Of a stretch of 64,000 nt of DNA, positions 50,701 to 58,806 are shown one piece after another. The position numbers and the translations under genes are program-made. Below the pieces are notes generated by a model, which was given only the letters and a program-made list of their open reading frames with translations, had not been told where the DNA came from and made no database searches. The stretch is taken from positions 36,189 through 100,188 of the forward strand of contig NZ_PKIZ01000011.1 in assembly GCF_002847825.1 (NCBI RefSeq). The letters are read 5' to 3'. Numbering within the stretch: position 1 is the first letter of the stretch; every line of letters begins with the position of its first letter. Origin of the DNA: Kytococcus schroeteri. Lineage in GTDB: Bacteria > Actinomycetota > Actinomycetes > Actinomycetales > Dermatophilaceae.

Positions 50701-51491
50701 CGGGTGCCCACCTCGCGCAGGGCGGCCAGCACCGGCTCGTGGGTGGCCGTGAGTGCACGCTGCAGCTGCTCCACGTGGGCGTCGTCCGGCCGGCCGGTCC
50801 ACTCGTCCATGTAGAGCTTCTTGAACTCCAGCGCCAGGCACAGGCCGGTCGAGGGGTAGCGCTCGTGCACGAACCACGCCAGGGCGCGGCCCTCGAACTT
50901 CACGTTCTCCCGCACGTCGATGCGCTCGCCGTCCACCTCCTGGGACCCCAGGGACCGGGTGAAGGCGTCCACCACCGGGCGCCAGTGGGCGTCCACGGTG
51001 CCGGTGCCGAGGTTCACCTGGGGGTTCTCCTCCACCGGCTCGGGCTCGGCGTCGGCGCCGTTGCGGCGGTGGTTGTAGGAGTGCACGTCGTACACCACGA
51101 ACGGTCCGCGGGCGGCCAGCTCGTCGAGGCGCTCGGCCAGGTCGGCGTAGAAGCGGTCGTACTGCTCCAGGCTGCGGGCGGCCACGTCCTCGTCCAGCGT
51201 CCCGTCGGCCCAGACGTCCAGGCCCCAGGCGTCCTCGGGGGAGCGGTACACGGCCTCCTCGCGGGGGCGGTTGAGGTCCACCTCGAAGCGCGAGTGGTGC
51301 ACCAGCACGCGCGCCGGGGCGCCGGCGGCGATGCGGTCGGTGAAGGGGTCCTCCTCGCGGAAGCGGGTGTCCTCGTCGAGCACCATCGCCGCCGCGGTCT
51401 CCTCGCGCAGGCCGTGGCCGGCGTGGATGGAGGTGCCCACCAACTGGCCGGAGAAGTCGCCCACGAGTTCGTGCGTCGGGTTCTCGGTCAT
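50697..51491 (-). CDS. N-formylglutamate amidohydrolase-like protein
   Basis: The protein has 264 residues. The FGase (HutG-like) fold is visible from SIHAGHGLREE (metal His), VLVHHSRFEVDLNRPREEAV, FVVYDVHSYNHRR and LCLALEFKKLYMDEWTG. The His, Asp and Glu of these blocks are the expected zinc and catalytic sites. No hut genes are nearby, so histidine breakdown is unlikely. Instead it heads an ATGA-overlapped operon with a DUF1704 protein and an ATP-grasp ligase. It may hydrolyse an amide made by the ligase. The ATG at 51491 was chosen. Confidence 0.87.
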   Translation of the reverse strand: MTENPTHELVGDFSGQLVGTSIHAGHGLREETAAAMVLDEDTRFREEDPFTDRIAAGAPARVLVHHSRFEVDLNRPREEAVYRSPEDAWGLDVWADGTLDEDVAARSLEQYDRFYADLAERLDELAARGPFVVYDVHSYNHRRNGADAEPEPVEENPQVNLGTGTVDAHWRPVVDAFTRSLGSQEVDGERIDVRENVKFEGRALAWFVHERYPSTGLCLALEFKKLYMDEWTGRPDDAHVEQLQRALTATHEPVLAALREVGTR

Positions 51492-51588
51492 GGGCTTCTG
51501 TCTACTCGAGGAGGAGGCGCGGGGCCAGTGCGCCCGGCGGTCCGCCCCCGGTCCTGCCGGTCGATCCGCCTCCGGGCGGACCGTTCGG

Positions 51589-51662
51589 TAGAATCCGGCA
51601 CCACCCCCACGGTGGTGCCGGCCCCGTCTGGCATGCGTCGGGCGCCGCGGAGCAGCCCGACG
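51589..51662 (+). promoter_or_regulatory. Promoter and structured leader of the mrp operon
   Basis: A -10-like TAGAAT lies at 51589-51594. A perfect dyad of 11-bp arms (51595-51605 and 51611-51621, loop CCCAC) starts at the next base, so it spans the expected start site. A second hairpin, CGTCGGGC with GCCCGACG (51636-51643, 51655-51662), follows. The leader to the GTG at 51730 is about 130 nt. It may be an operator or an RNA control element. No known ion riboswitch was recognised. Confidence 0.5.
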
Positions 51663-51729
51663 CCCCGGCCCCGCCCGTCCCCTCCGGGGAGCCTGGCCGC
51701 TGTGACCGACGACCCCCGAGGAGTGCGCC

Positions 51730-54657
51730 GTGTTCATCGCCATCGCACTCCACCTGCTCGCCGCGCTCCTGGCCCCGCTGGGCGCCGCCCGGCTGGGACG
51801 CCGCGTCTTCCCCCTGCTGGCCCTCGTGCCGGCGGGCACGGCGGTGTGGGCCCTCACCCGGTCGGTGGCCGCCCGCGGGGACGCACCGCCGGTCGAGACC
51901 GTGCCGTGGGTGCCGAGCCTGGACCTCGAGCTGGCCTTCCGCCTCGACCCCCTGGCCTGGCTCATGGTGCTGGTGGTCGGCGCGGTGGGCGCCATGGTGC
52001 TCACCTACTGCACCGGCTACTTCGAGGACGACGAGAAGGGCCTGGGCCGCTTCGCCGCCTGCCTGGTGGGCTTCGCCGGCGCGATGGTGGGACTGGTCAC
52101 CGCCGACGACGTGCTCGTACTGTACCTCTTCTGGGAGGTCACCACGGTGCTCTCCTACCTGCTCATCGGCCACTCCTCGCAGCGGCGCGCCAGCCGCGTG
52201 GCCGCCGGGCAGGCCCTGGTGGTCACCACCTTCGGCGGTCTGGCGATGCTGGCCGGCCTGCTGCTGCTGGCCCGTGACGCCGGCACGCACCGCCTCTCGG
52301 AGCTCGTGGCCCACCCGCCGGCCGCCACGCTCACCACCTCGGTGGCCGTCGTGCTGGTGCTGCTGGGGGTGGCCAGCAAGTCGGCCCAGGTGCCCTTCCA
52401 CTTCTGGCTCCCGGCGGCGATGGCCGCGCCCACCCCGGTGAGCGCCTTCCTGCACGCCGCGGCCATGGTCAAGGCGGGCGTCTACCTCGTGGCCCGTCTC
52501 GCCCCGGCGCTCGCGGACGTGCCGGTGTGGCGCTGGCTGCTCGTGCTCGGGGGTGCCCTGACGATGCTGCTCGGCGCGTGGCGGGCGATGCGGCAGGTGG
52601 ACCTCAAGCTGTTGCTGGCCCACGGCACGGTGAGCCAGCTCGGCTTCCTCTGCCTGGTGCTGGGCGTGGGCAACGGCGACGCCGCGCTGGCGGGGGTGGC
52701 GCTGCTCGTGGCGCACGCGCTGTTCAAGTCCTCGCTCTTCCTGGCCGTCGGCGTCGTCGACCACGCCACCGGCACCCGCGACCTGCGTCTGCTGCGCGGC
52801 CTACGCCGCTCGATGCCGTGGACCTTCTGGACCTGCGTGCTGGCCCTGGCCTCCATGGCGGGCATCCCGCCGCTGTACGGCTTCGTGGCCAAGGAGGCGG
52901 CGCTCGGAGCCCTGGAGCACGGCGGTCCCACACCCGGGGACGGGTTCTCCACCCTCGCCCTGGTGGCCGTGGTGCTCGGGTCGGCGCTCACCGTGGCCTA
53001 CAGTGGCCGCTTCCTCGTGCTGGGCCTGGGCGACCACGCCCCGGGCACCGACGAGCGGCCCGCCCCCTCCGGCCCCACTCCGGTGGGCCACGTCTCGCCC
53101 TGGGCCGTGGCCGTGCCGGTGGTGCTCGCCGAGGCCGGCCTGCTGCTGGCCCCCTTCGCGGGAAGGGTGGAGCACTGGCTGGCCCCGGCCGCCGGCCCCT
53201 GGCCCGCCACACCGGACCCGGTGCACCTGGCGCTCGTGCCCCACGTGGGCGTGCCGTTGGCCCTCACCGGTGTGGTGCTGCTGGTCGGTGGCGCGCTGGT
53301 GCTGGCCGGCCGGCCGGTGGCGCGCTGGGCGGGTTCGCTGCCGCAGCTGCTCTCGGCGCAGCGCGGCTACCGCTGGACCATGCGCACCGTGGAGCGGGGC
53401 GCCAACGAGCTCACCGGTCACCTGCAGCGCGGCTCCCTGGAGCTCAACCTCGCGCTGGTCTTCGGCACCTTCGTGCTGCTGCCCGGGTGGGCGCTGGCCA
53501 CCGGCGTCGCCTGGCCCGAGCGGGTCCGCCTGGCTGACGGCCCGGCCCAGGTGGGCACCGCCGTGGTGGTGGCCCTGGCCGCGGTGGCCGCCGCCCGCTC
53601 CCGCCGCCGCCTGCGCGGTGTCTTCCTCGTGGGCGTCACCGGGTACGGCGTGGCCATGCTCTTCCTGCTGCACGGCGCCCCGGACCTCGCGCTCACACAG
53701 GTGCTGGTGGAGACCGTCTCCATCGCCGTGTTCGTGCTGGTGCTGCGCCACCTGCCGGTGCGCTTCCGCGACTTCTCCACCCCGCTGGACCGCCGCCTGC
53801 GCTGGCTGCTGGGCGCGGCCGTGGGCACGGTCATGTGCCTGCTGGCGGTCACCGCCTCGGCGGTGCGCACGGCCCCCCACGACCCGGAGGCGCTCGCCGA
53901 GCGCGCCAAGACCTTCGGGGGCGGCACCAACATCGTCAACGTCATCCTCGTGGACATCCGCGCCTGGGACACGATGGGGGAGCTCTCCGTGGTGCTCGTG
54001 GCCGCCACCGGCGTGGCCAGCCTGGTCTTCCTGCACAGCGAGCGCGTCACCACCAGCTACGACCGCGTCCGCGACGCCCTGGGCCGCCGCCGCAGCCACG
54101 CCGCGGTGAGCGAGGGCGGGGCCCGGTGGATCCCCGACGCCGGCGCGCTGCCGCCGGGCGGCCGCAGCCTCATGCTCGAGGTGGCCACCCGGCTGGTCTT
54201 CCACGTCATCATCGTGTGGTCGGTCTACCTGCTGCTGGCCGGGCACAACCACCCCGGCGGCGGGTTCGCGGCCGGTCTGGTGGCCGGGCTGGGACTGCTG
54301 CTGCGCTACCTGGCCGGTGGCCGCGCAGAGCTGGGAGCCGCCCTGCCCGTGGTGCCCGGCTGGCTGCTGGGTACGGGCCTGTTCCTCTCGGCCGGCACCG
54401 GTCTGGTCTCGCTGCTGGCCGGCGGCGAGGTGCTGCAGACCTGGACATACGACCTGCACCTGGGGCCGGTGGGCGAGCTGCACCTGGTGAGCTCGGTGGC
54501 CTTCGACGTGGGCGTCTACCTGGTGGTGGTGGGGCTGCTGCTGGACCTGCTCTCCTCGCTGGGCTCCGCCCTGGACCGTGACGCCCAGGAGCGGGGCGAC
54601 CACACCGGCCGGGCCTCGGCGGTGCTCGCCGGCCACGAGGAGGAGGGTTCCCGGTGA
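51730..54657 (+). CDS. mnhA: Mrp/Mnh Na+/H+ antiporter subunit A fused to subunit B
   Basis: The protein has 975 residues and more than 20 membrane segments. The first part is NuoL-like: CTGYFEDDEKGLGRFAACL, YLFWEVTTVLSYLLIG, KSAQVPFHFWLPAAMAAPTP and HALFKSSLFLAVGVVDH, with the proton-path Lys and Glu residues. Residues of about 660-780 are the MnhA C-terminal domain. The last 150 residues (SLMLEVATRLVFHVIIVWSV, then LLAGHNHPGGGFAAGLV) form MnhB. Actinobacteria often have this A-B fusion. It starts a six-gene operon and overlaps mnhC (GTGA). It exchanges Na+ (or Li+, K+) for protons. Confidence 0.93.
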   Translation: MFIAIALHLLAALLAPLGAARLGRRVFPLLALVPAGTAVWALTRSVAARGDAPPVETVPWVPSLDLELAFRLDPLAWLMVLVVGAVGAMVLTYCTGYFEDDEKGLGRFAACLVGFAGAMVGLVTADDVLVLYLFWEVTTVLSYLLIGHSSQRRASRVAAGQALVVTTFGGLAMLAGLLLLARDAGTHRLSELVAHPPAATLTTSVAVVLVLLGVASKSAQVPFHFWLPAAMAAPTPVSAFLHAAAMVKAGVYLVARLAPALADVPVWRWLLVLGGALTMLLGAWRAMRQVDLKLLLAHGTVSQLGFLCLVLGVGNGDAALAGVALLVAHALFKSSLFLAVGVVDHATGTRDLRLLRGLRRSMPWTFWTCVLALASMAGIPPLYGFVAKEAALGALEHGGPTPGDGFSTLALVAVVLGSALTVAYSGRFLVLGLGDHAPGTDERPAPSGPTPVGHVSPWAVAVPVVLAEAGLLLAPFAGRVEHWLAPAAGPWPATPDPVHLALVPHVGVPLALTGVVLLVGGALVLAGRPVARWAGSLPQLLSAQRGYRWTMRTVERGANELTGHLQRGSLELNLALVFGTFVLLPGWALATGVAWPERVRLADGPAQVGTAVVVALAAVAAARSRRRLRGVFLVGVTGYGVAMLFLLHGAPDLALTQVLVETVSIAVFVLVLRHLPVRFRDFSTPLDRRLRWLLGAAVGTVMCLLAVTASAVRTAPHDPEALAERAKTFGGGTNIVNVILVDIRAWDTMGELSVVLVAATGVASLVFLHSERVTTSYDRVRDALGRRRSHAAVSEGGARWIPDAGALPPGGRSLMLEVATRLVFHVIIVWSVYLLLAGHNHPGGGFAAGLVAGLGLLLRYLAGGRAELGAALPVVPGWLLGTGLFLSAGTGLVSLLAGGEVLQTWTYDLHLGPVGELHLVSSVAFDVGVYLVVVGLLLDLLSSLGSALDRDAQERGDHTGRASAVLAGHEEEGSR

Positions 54658-55142
54658 CGCCGAGCCTCACCCTGTGCCTGCTGGTGGGTGTGCTGTCCGC
54701 CTGCGGGGTCCACCTGTTCCTCTCACGCAGCCTGGTGCGGATGCTCTTCGGCATGCTGCTGCTGGGCAACGGCGTGAACCTGCTCTTCCTCGTGGCGTCC
54801 GGGGACCCCGGACGCGCCCCCATCTCCGACGCCGCCGGCACCGGGCCCCTGAGCGACCCGCTGCCGCAGGCCATGGTGCTCACCGCCATCGTCATCTCAC
54901 TGGCCATGACCGGCTTCGTCATGGCGCTGGCCCACCGCTCGTGGCAGGTGGCGCACACCGACGTGGTGCAGACCGATGCCGAGAGCCGCCGCATCTCGCG
55001 CCGCGCCGAGGCCAACAGCTACACACCCGAGGTGTTCGGAGAGGGGTCCAGCGACTCCGCCGACGACCCCGCCGCGGAAGGCGACGACCCACCCGACGCC
55101 CCGCCCGCCGACGAGACCACGCACCCCGAGGAGGCCCGATGA
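54654..55142 (+). CDS. mnhC: Mrp/Mnh antiporter subunit C
   Basis: The protein has 162 residues with three membrane segments, NuoK-like. It shows SACGVHLFLSRSLVRMLFGM, LLLGNGVNLLFLVAS and PLPQAMVLTAIVISLAMTGF, in which the Glu of NuoK is replaced as in MnhC. The C-terminus (about 105-162) is a long acidic, hydrophilic tail rich in Asp and Pro (DSADDPAAEGDDPPDAPPAD), more than most MnhC proteins have. It overlaps mnhA at its GTG and mnhD at its stop. Confidence 0.92.
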   Translation: MTPSLTLCLLVGVLSACGVHLFLSRSLVRMLFGMLLLGNGVNLLFLVASGDPGRAPISDAAGTGPLSDPLPQAMVLTAIVISLAMTGFVMALAHRSWQVAHTDVVQTDAESRRISRRAEANSYTPEVFGEGSSDSADDPAAEGDDPPDAPPADETTHPEEAR

Positions 55143-56704
55143 CGCCCACGCCCGACGTCCTCGTGCCCCTGCCCGTGGTGGTGCCACTGGTGGCCGCCGG
55201 CCTGACCCTGGTGGCCAACCGCCGCACGGGCGTGCAGCGCGCCGTCACCGTGGCGGCCCTCACCACGAGCCTCGTGGTGGCTGCCCTGCTGGTGCACCTC
55301 AGCGACACCCGCGGGCCGCAGGTGGTGCAGGTGGGTGGCTGGGCGCCCACGGAGGGCATCGCGCTGGTGGCCGACCGCCTCGCCTCGCTCATGGTGCTGG
55401 TGAGCGTGCTGGTGACGCTGGCGGTGGTGCTCTACTCCATCGGGGAGGGCCGGTCGTCCTTCGACGAGGAGAGCGACGGCCAGTCCCCGCTGCCGATCTT
55501 CCACCCCACCCTGCTGGTGCTCTCGGCGGGCGTGTCCACCACCTTCCTCTCGGGCGACCTGTTTCACCTGTACGTGGGCTTCGAGATGCTGCTGGTGGCC
55601 TCGTTCGTGCTGCTGACGCTCGGCGGCACCCGGGCGCGGGTGCGCGCGGGCACCAACTACGTGGCCGTCAGCCTGGTGTCCTCGGCGGTCTTCCTCACCG
55701 CCATCGCGCTGGTCTACGCCGCCACGGGAACGGTCAACCTGGCCCACCTGGCGCACCGGCTCGCGGAGGTCGACGCCGACACCCGCCTGGCCCTGGAACT
55801 CGTGCTGCTGCTGGGCTTCGGCATCAAGGCCGCCGTCTTCCCGATGCAGGGCTGGCTGCCGGACTCCTACCCCACGGCGCCGGCGTCGGTGACGGCCGTG
55901 TTCGCCGGCCTGCTCACCAAGGTGGGTGTGTACGCCATCATCCGCACCGAGGTGCTGCTCTTCCCGGACGACCGGGTGAGCCCCCTGCTGCTGGGCGCGG
56001 CTGCACTGACGATGGTGGTGGGCATCCTCGGCGCCATCGTGCAGGACGACATCAAGCGCATGCTCTCCTTCACCCTGGTGAGCCACATCGGGTTCATGAT
56101 CTTCGGCATCGCGCTCGGTGGGGAGCTGGGGCTCTCGGCGGCCATCTTCTACGTGGTGCACCACATCCTCATCCAGTCGGCGCTGTTCCTCGTGACGGGC
56201 CTGGTGGAGCGCCGCGGCGGCACCTCCTCCTCGATGCGGCTGGACCGGCTGGCCACGGCCTCGCCGCTGGTGGCGGTGCTCTTCTTCGTGCCGGCCATGA
56301 ACCTGGGCGGCATCCCTCCGTTCTCGGGCTTCCTGGCCAAGGTGGGCCTCATCGAGGCGGGCCTGTACCACGGCGGGTGGCTGGCGTACACGCTGGTGGG
56401 GGCCTCGCTGCTCACCTCGTTGCTCACGCTGTACGCGCTGACCCGCACCTGGGCGCGGGCCTTCTGGCGCCGCCCGTTCAGCGAGGACGGCCACCCGCTG
56501 CGCGACCTGCCGGACCCGGACCGTGACGTCTCGGAGGCGCTGGTGTCCGGCGTGGTCGGTCCCACGGTGCTGCTCGTGGGGGTGGGGCTGGCGCTGAGCG
56601 TGGCCGCCGGGCCGGTGTACGCATACACCGACCGCGCCGCCCACGACCTGCTGGGCACCACGGTCTACACGCACGCGGTCTTCCCCGACGGGGTGCCGCG
56701 ATGA
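55139..56704 (+). CDS. mnhD: Mrp/Mnh antiporter subunit D
   Basis: The protein has 521 residues with 14 membrane segments, NuoM/N-like. Key blocks are LFHLYVGFEMLLVASFVLL (Glu in TM5), GFGIKAAVFPMQGWLPDSYP (Lys), TAPASVTAVFAGLLTKVGVY (Lys) and VHHILIQSALFLVTGLVERR (His). It is a proton-translocating subunit of the complex. Start and stop both overlap neighbouring genes by 4 bp (ATGA), so stoichiometric synthesis is expected. Confidence 0.93.
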   Translation: MTPTPDVLVPLPVVVPLVAAGLTLVANRRTGVQRAVTVAALTTSLVVAALLVHLSDTRGPQVVQVGGWAPTEGIALVADRLASLMVLVSVLVTLAVVLYSIGEGRSSFDEESDGQSPLPIFHPTLLVLSAGVSTTFLSGDLFHLYVGFEMLLVASFVLLTLGGTRARVRAGTNYVAVSLVSSAVFLTAIALVYAATGTVNLAHLAHRLAEVDADTRLALELVLLLGFGIKAAVFPMQGWLPDSYPTAPASVTAVFAGLLTKVGVYAIIRTEVLLFPDDRVSPLLLGAAALTMVVGILGAIVQDDIKRMLSFTLVSHIGFMIFGIALGGELGLSAAIFYVVHHILIQSALFLVTGLVERRGGTSSSMRLDRLATASPLVAVLFFVPAMNLGGIPPFSGFLAKVGLIEAGLYHGGWLAYTLVGASLLTSLLTLYALTRTWARAFWRRPFSEDGHPLRDLPDPDRDVSEALVSGVVGPTVLLVGVGLALSVAAGPVYAYTDRAAHDLLGTTVYTHAVFPDGVPR

Positions 56705-57315
56705 TGCCCGCCGACCTGCGCCAGACGCTGCGCGACCGCATCGACCTGCGGGCGGTGGTGCTGCTCACCGCCACGTGGATGCTGCTCTGGGGGCACCTGA
56801 AGTGGCTGGACCTGCTGGGGGGCGTGCTGGTCTCCGTGCTGGTGTGCCTGCTCTTCCCCCTGCCACGCCTGGAGCTGCGCCTGGTGCTGCGGCCGGTGGC
56901 GTTCGTGCGGCTGGTGGTGACCTTCCTCGTGGACCTCGTGGCGGCCTCGGCGTCCGTGGCCTGGGCGGTGTTCACCAGCCGTCGCTCGCCCGGCGGCACG
57001 GTGTTCGAGGTGCCGCTGCGCTCCACCGACGAGCTGTTCGTGGCCACCACGGCGGGCATGACCACGCTCGTTCCCGGCAGCGTGGTGCTGGACCTGGACC
57101 GTGAGGTGGGCACCCTGTTGGTGCACGGGTTCCGCGTGCACACCCCCGAGCAGCAGCAGGAGTTCCGCAAAAAGGTGTGGCGGCAGGAGGAGCTGCTGCT
57201 GCGGGCGCTCGCCCCGGACGTCGACGAGGTCATGGCCCGCGACCCGGGCGGGCCCCTGCAGGGCCGCTCGGCGCTCACCGGCGGCGTGCGCACCAGCGAC
57301 GGAGGAGGAGGCTGA
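56701..57315 (+). CDS. mnhE: Mrp/Mnh antiporter subunit E
   Basis: The protein has 204 residues. Two or three membrane segments are followed by a cytoplasmic domain with TTAGMTTLVPGSVVLDLDRE and GTLLVHGFRVHTPEQQQEF, a close match to the PGTV/LDLD motif of MnhE. This is the subunit needed for complex assembly. The C-terminal 40 residues are extra and hydrophilic, ending in a run of Gly. It overlaps mnhD by 4 bp and mnhF by 1 bp (TGATG). Confidence 0.9.
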   Translation: MMPADLRQTLRDRIDLRAVVLLTATWMLLWGHLKWLDLLGGVLVSVLVCLLFPLPRLELRLVLRPVAFVRLVVTFLVDLVAASASVAWAVFTSRRSPGGTVFEVPLRSTDELFVATTAGMTTLVPGSVVLDLDREVGTLLVHGFRVHTPEQQQEFRKKVWRQEELLLRALAPDVDEVMARDPGGPLQGRSALTGGVRTSDGGGG

Positions 57316-57605
57316 TGGTCGAGACCGTGCTGGCCTGGGCGGTGGGGCTGCTGCTCGCCGCCTCGGCCCTGCTCACCGTGCTCCGGGTGGTGACCGGTCC
57401 CACGATGATGGACCGGGTCATCGGCCTGGAGGTGGTCACCGGTGTGCTCATCTGCGCGCTGGGCACTGAGGCCGCCGTCAACCGGCACACCACCTCGCTG
57501 CCGGTGCTCATCTCGTTGTCGCTCATCGGCTTCCTGGGGTCGGTGAGCGTGGCGCGGTTCATGCGCCCGGCCGACGCGCCGCGCACCGAGGAGGTGCCGC
57601 GATGA
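57315..57605 (+). CDS. mnhF: Mrp/Mnh antiporter subunit F
   Basis: The protein has 96 residues and three membrane segments. It shows LRVVTGPTMMDRVIGLEVVT (the conserved G-P-T-x-x-D-R block of MnhF) and LISLSLIGFLGSVSVARFM. The ATG at 57315 shares one base with the mnhE stop, after a GGAGGAGGAG ribosome site. It is a small membrane subunit of the antiporter. Confidence 0.92.
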   Translation: MVETVLAWAVGLLLAASALLTVLRVVTGPTMMDRVIGLEVVTGVLICALGTEAAVNRHTTSLPVLISLSLIGFLGSVSVARFMRPADAPRTEEVPR

Positions 57606-57991
57606 CGGGGCTGCTGGACCTGCTGGGGATGCTCTGCCTGCTGGGCGGGGCGGTGCTGTGCCTCTCGGCCTCGCTGGGGCTGTGGCGCTTCGGCGACCTC
57701 TTCACCCGCATGCACGCCAGCAGCAAGCCGCAGGTGCTGGGGGTGCTGCTGGTGGCCCTCGGGGTGGGGCTGCGCGTGCGTCAGCCCAGCGACGTGGGCA
57801 TGCTCGTGCTGCTGGCGGTGTGCCACCTCATCACCGTGCCGGTGGCGGCGCAGATGGTGGGGCGGGCGGCGCTGCGTATCGGGCAGGGCGACTCCGAGGG
57901 GGAGGTGGCCCGCCGCTGGGAGGAGCGACTGGCCGAGCTGGAGGAGCAGGACGACGCGGTGACCGGGCAGGAGCAGGCACCCCGCACCTGA
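57602..57991 (+). CDS. mnhG: Mrp/Mnh antiporter subunit G
   Basis: The protein has 129 residues and three membrane segments. It has GMLCLLGGAVLCLSASLGLW, RFGDLFTRMHASSKPQVLGV (the MHA-x-x-K-P motif of MnhG) and a charged C-terminal helix ending LEEQDDAVTGQEQAPRT. It is the last gene of the operon and starts in an ATGA overlap with mnhF. No obvious terminator hairpin was seen before the converging gene at 58001. Confidence 0.92.
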   Translation: MTGLLDLLGMLCLLGGAVLCLSASLGLWRFGDLFTRMHASSKPQVLGVLLVALGVGLRVRQPSDVGMLVLLAVCHLITVPVAAQMVGRAALRIGQGDSEGEVARRWEERLAELEEQDDAVTGQEQAPRT

Positions 57992-58000
57992 GGCGGTGCC

Positions 58001-58693
58001 TCAGCGCGCGGAGGCGTCCTCGAGCAGCGCCACGCCCGGCCCGGTGAGCGCACCGGGCTCCCACGGGCGCCCGGTGGCGGCCATGAGCAGCTCCAGCAGC
58101 CGGCCCCGCACCTCGGGCCCGCTGCCCAGGGCCACGTTGCCGTCGGTGCCCACCAGGGTCACCCGGCGCAGGGCCGCCGGCGCCCCGCCGAGGGCCTCCC
58201 GGGTGCCCAGCTGGTGGGCCAGGGCCTGCTGCACGGCGGGGATCGGGTAGAAGTGGCGGATGCCCAGCGGGCGGCGGACGTCCTCGCCGTGGGCGATCTC
58301 CTCCACCAGCCGGCTGGCCACGGGCGCCAGCCAGGTGGGCGGGCCGCTCGTGCGCCCGGCCACGGAGCGCAGGGCGTCCAGCATCGCCGCCGGGGTGGGG
58401 CGTCGCTCGGCGTCCACGCCGGCCTGGTTCTGCCGGTCGAGGCTGCCGCCCGCGGCCACCATCGCGCGGGTGAGGCGCCACGGGGTGGTGCGGGCGTTGT
58501 CCACCAGGTGGGCGGCCACGTCCATCACCGTCCACCCGGGGGCCAGCGAGGGCGTGTCCCACGCCGCGCGGTCCAGGTCGGCGAGGTCCGCGACGAGCGC
58601 CCACCGCTCGGCGTGCACGAGGCGCCAGGTGGCCTCCGCGGGGGAGGGGCGTGCGGGTCCGGGCGTGCGGGGGCGGCGGCGCAGGAGGGGCAT
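58001..58693 (-). CDS. Maleylpyruvate isomerase / TIGR03083 family protein
   Basis: The protein has 230 residues, a DinB-like helix bundle with a C-terminal MDMPI domain. The N-terminal metal-site block is LAPGWTVMDVAAHLVDNART, and the region LVEEIAHGEDVRRPLGI supplies further His. The C-terminus, LGSGPEVRGRLLELLMAATG, is typical of the mycothiol-dependent isomerase C-domain. It is a second member of this superfamily in the window (see 25097). The ATG at 58693 was chosen. The substrate is unknown. Confidence 0.85.
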   Translation of the reverse strand: MPLLRRRPRTPGPARPSPAEATWRLVHAERWALVADLADLDRAAWDTPSLAPGWTVMDVAAHLVDNARTTPWRLTRAMVAAGGSLDRQNQAGVDAERRPTPAAMLDALRSVAGRTSGPPTWLAPVASRLVEEIAHGEDVRRPLGIRHFYPIPAVQQALAHQLGTREALGGAPAALRRVTLVGTDGNVALGSGPEVRGRLLELLMAATGRPWEPGALTGPGVALLEDASAR

Positions 58694-58806
58694 GGGCCCA
58701 GTGTGGGCCACGCTCCGGCGGGGTCGTCCTCGGGCCGCGTTCCGGGCCAGGTGCATCCGGCCCACCCTCCCTCCGGGTGCGCCGGGCGGCTGGGTACGGT
58801 CCGGGC

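Noticed and set aside
50697..51491. HutG of histidine degradation
   Set aside because: No hutH, hutU or hutI is nearby, and the gene is coupled to an ATP-grasp/DUF1704 operon.
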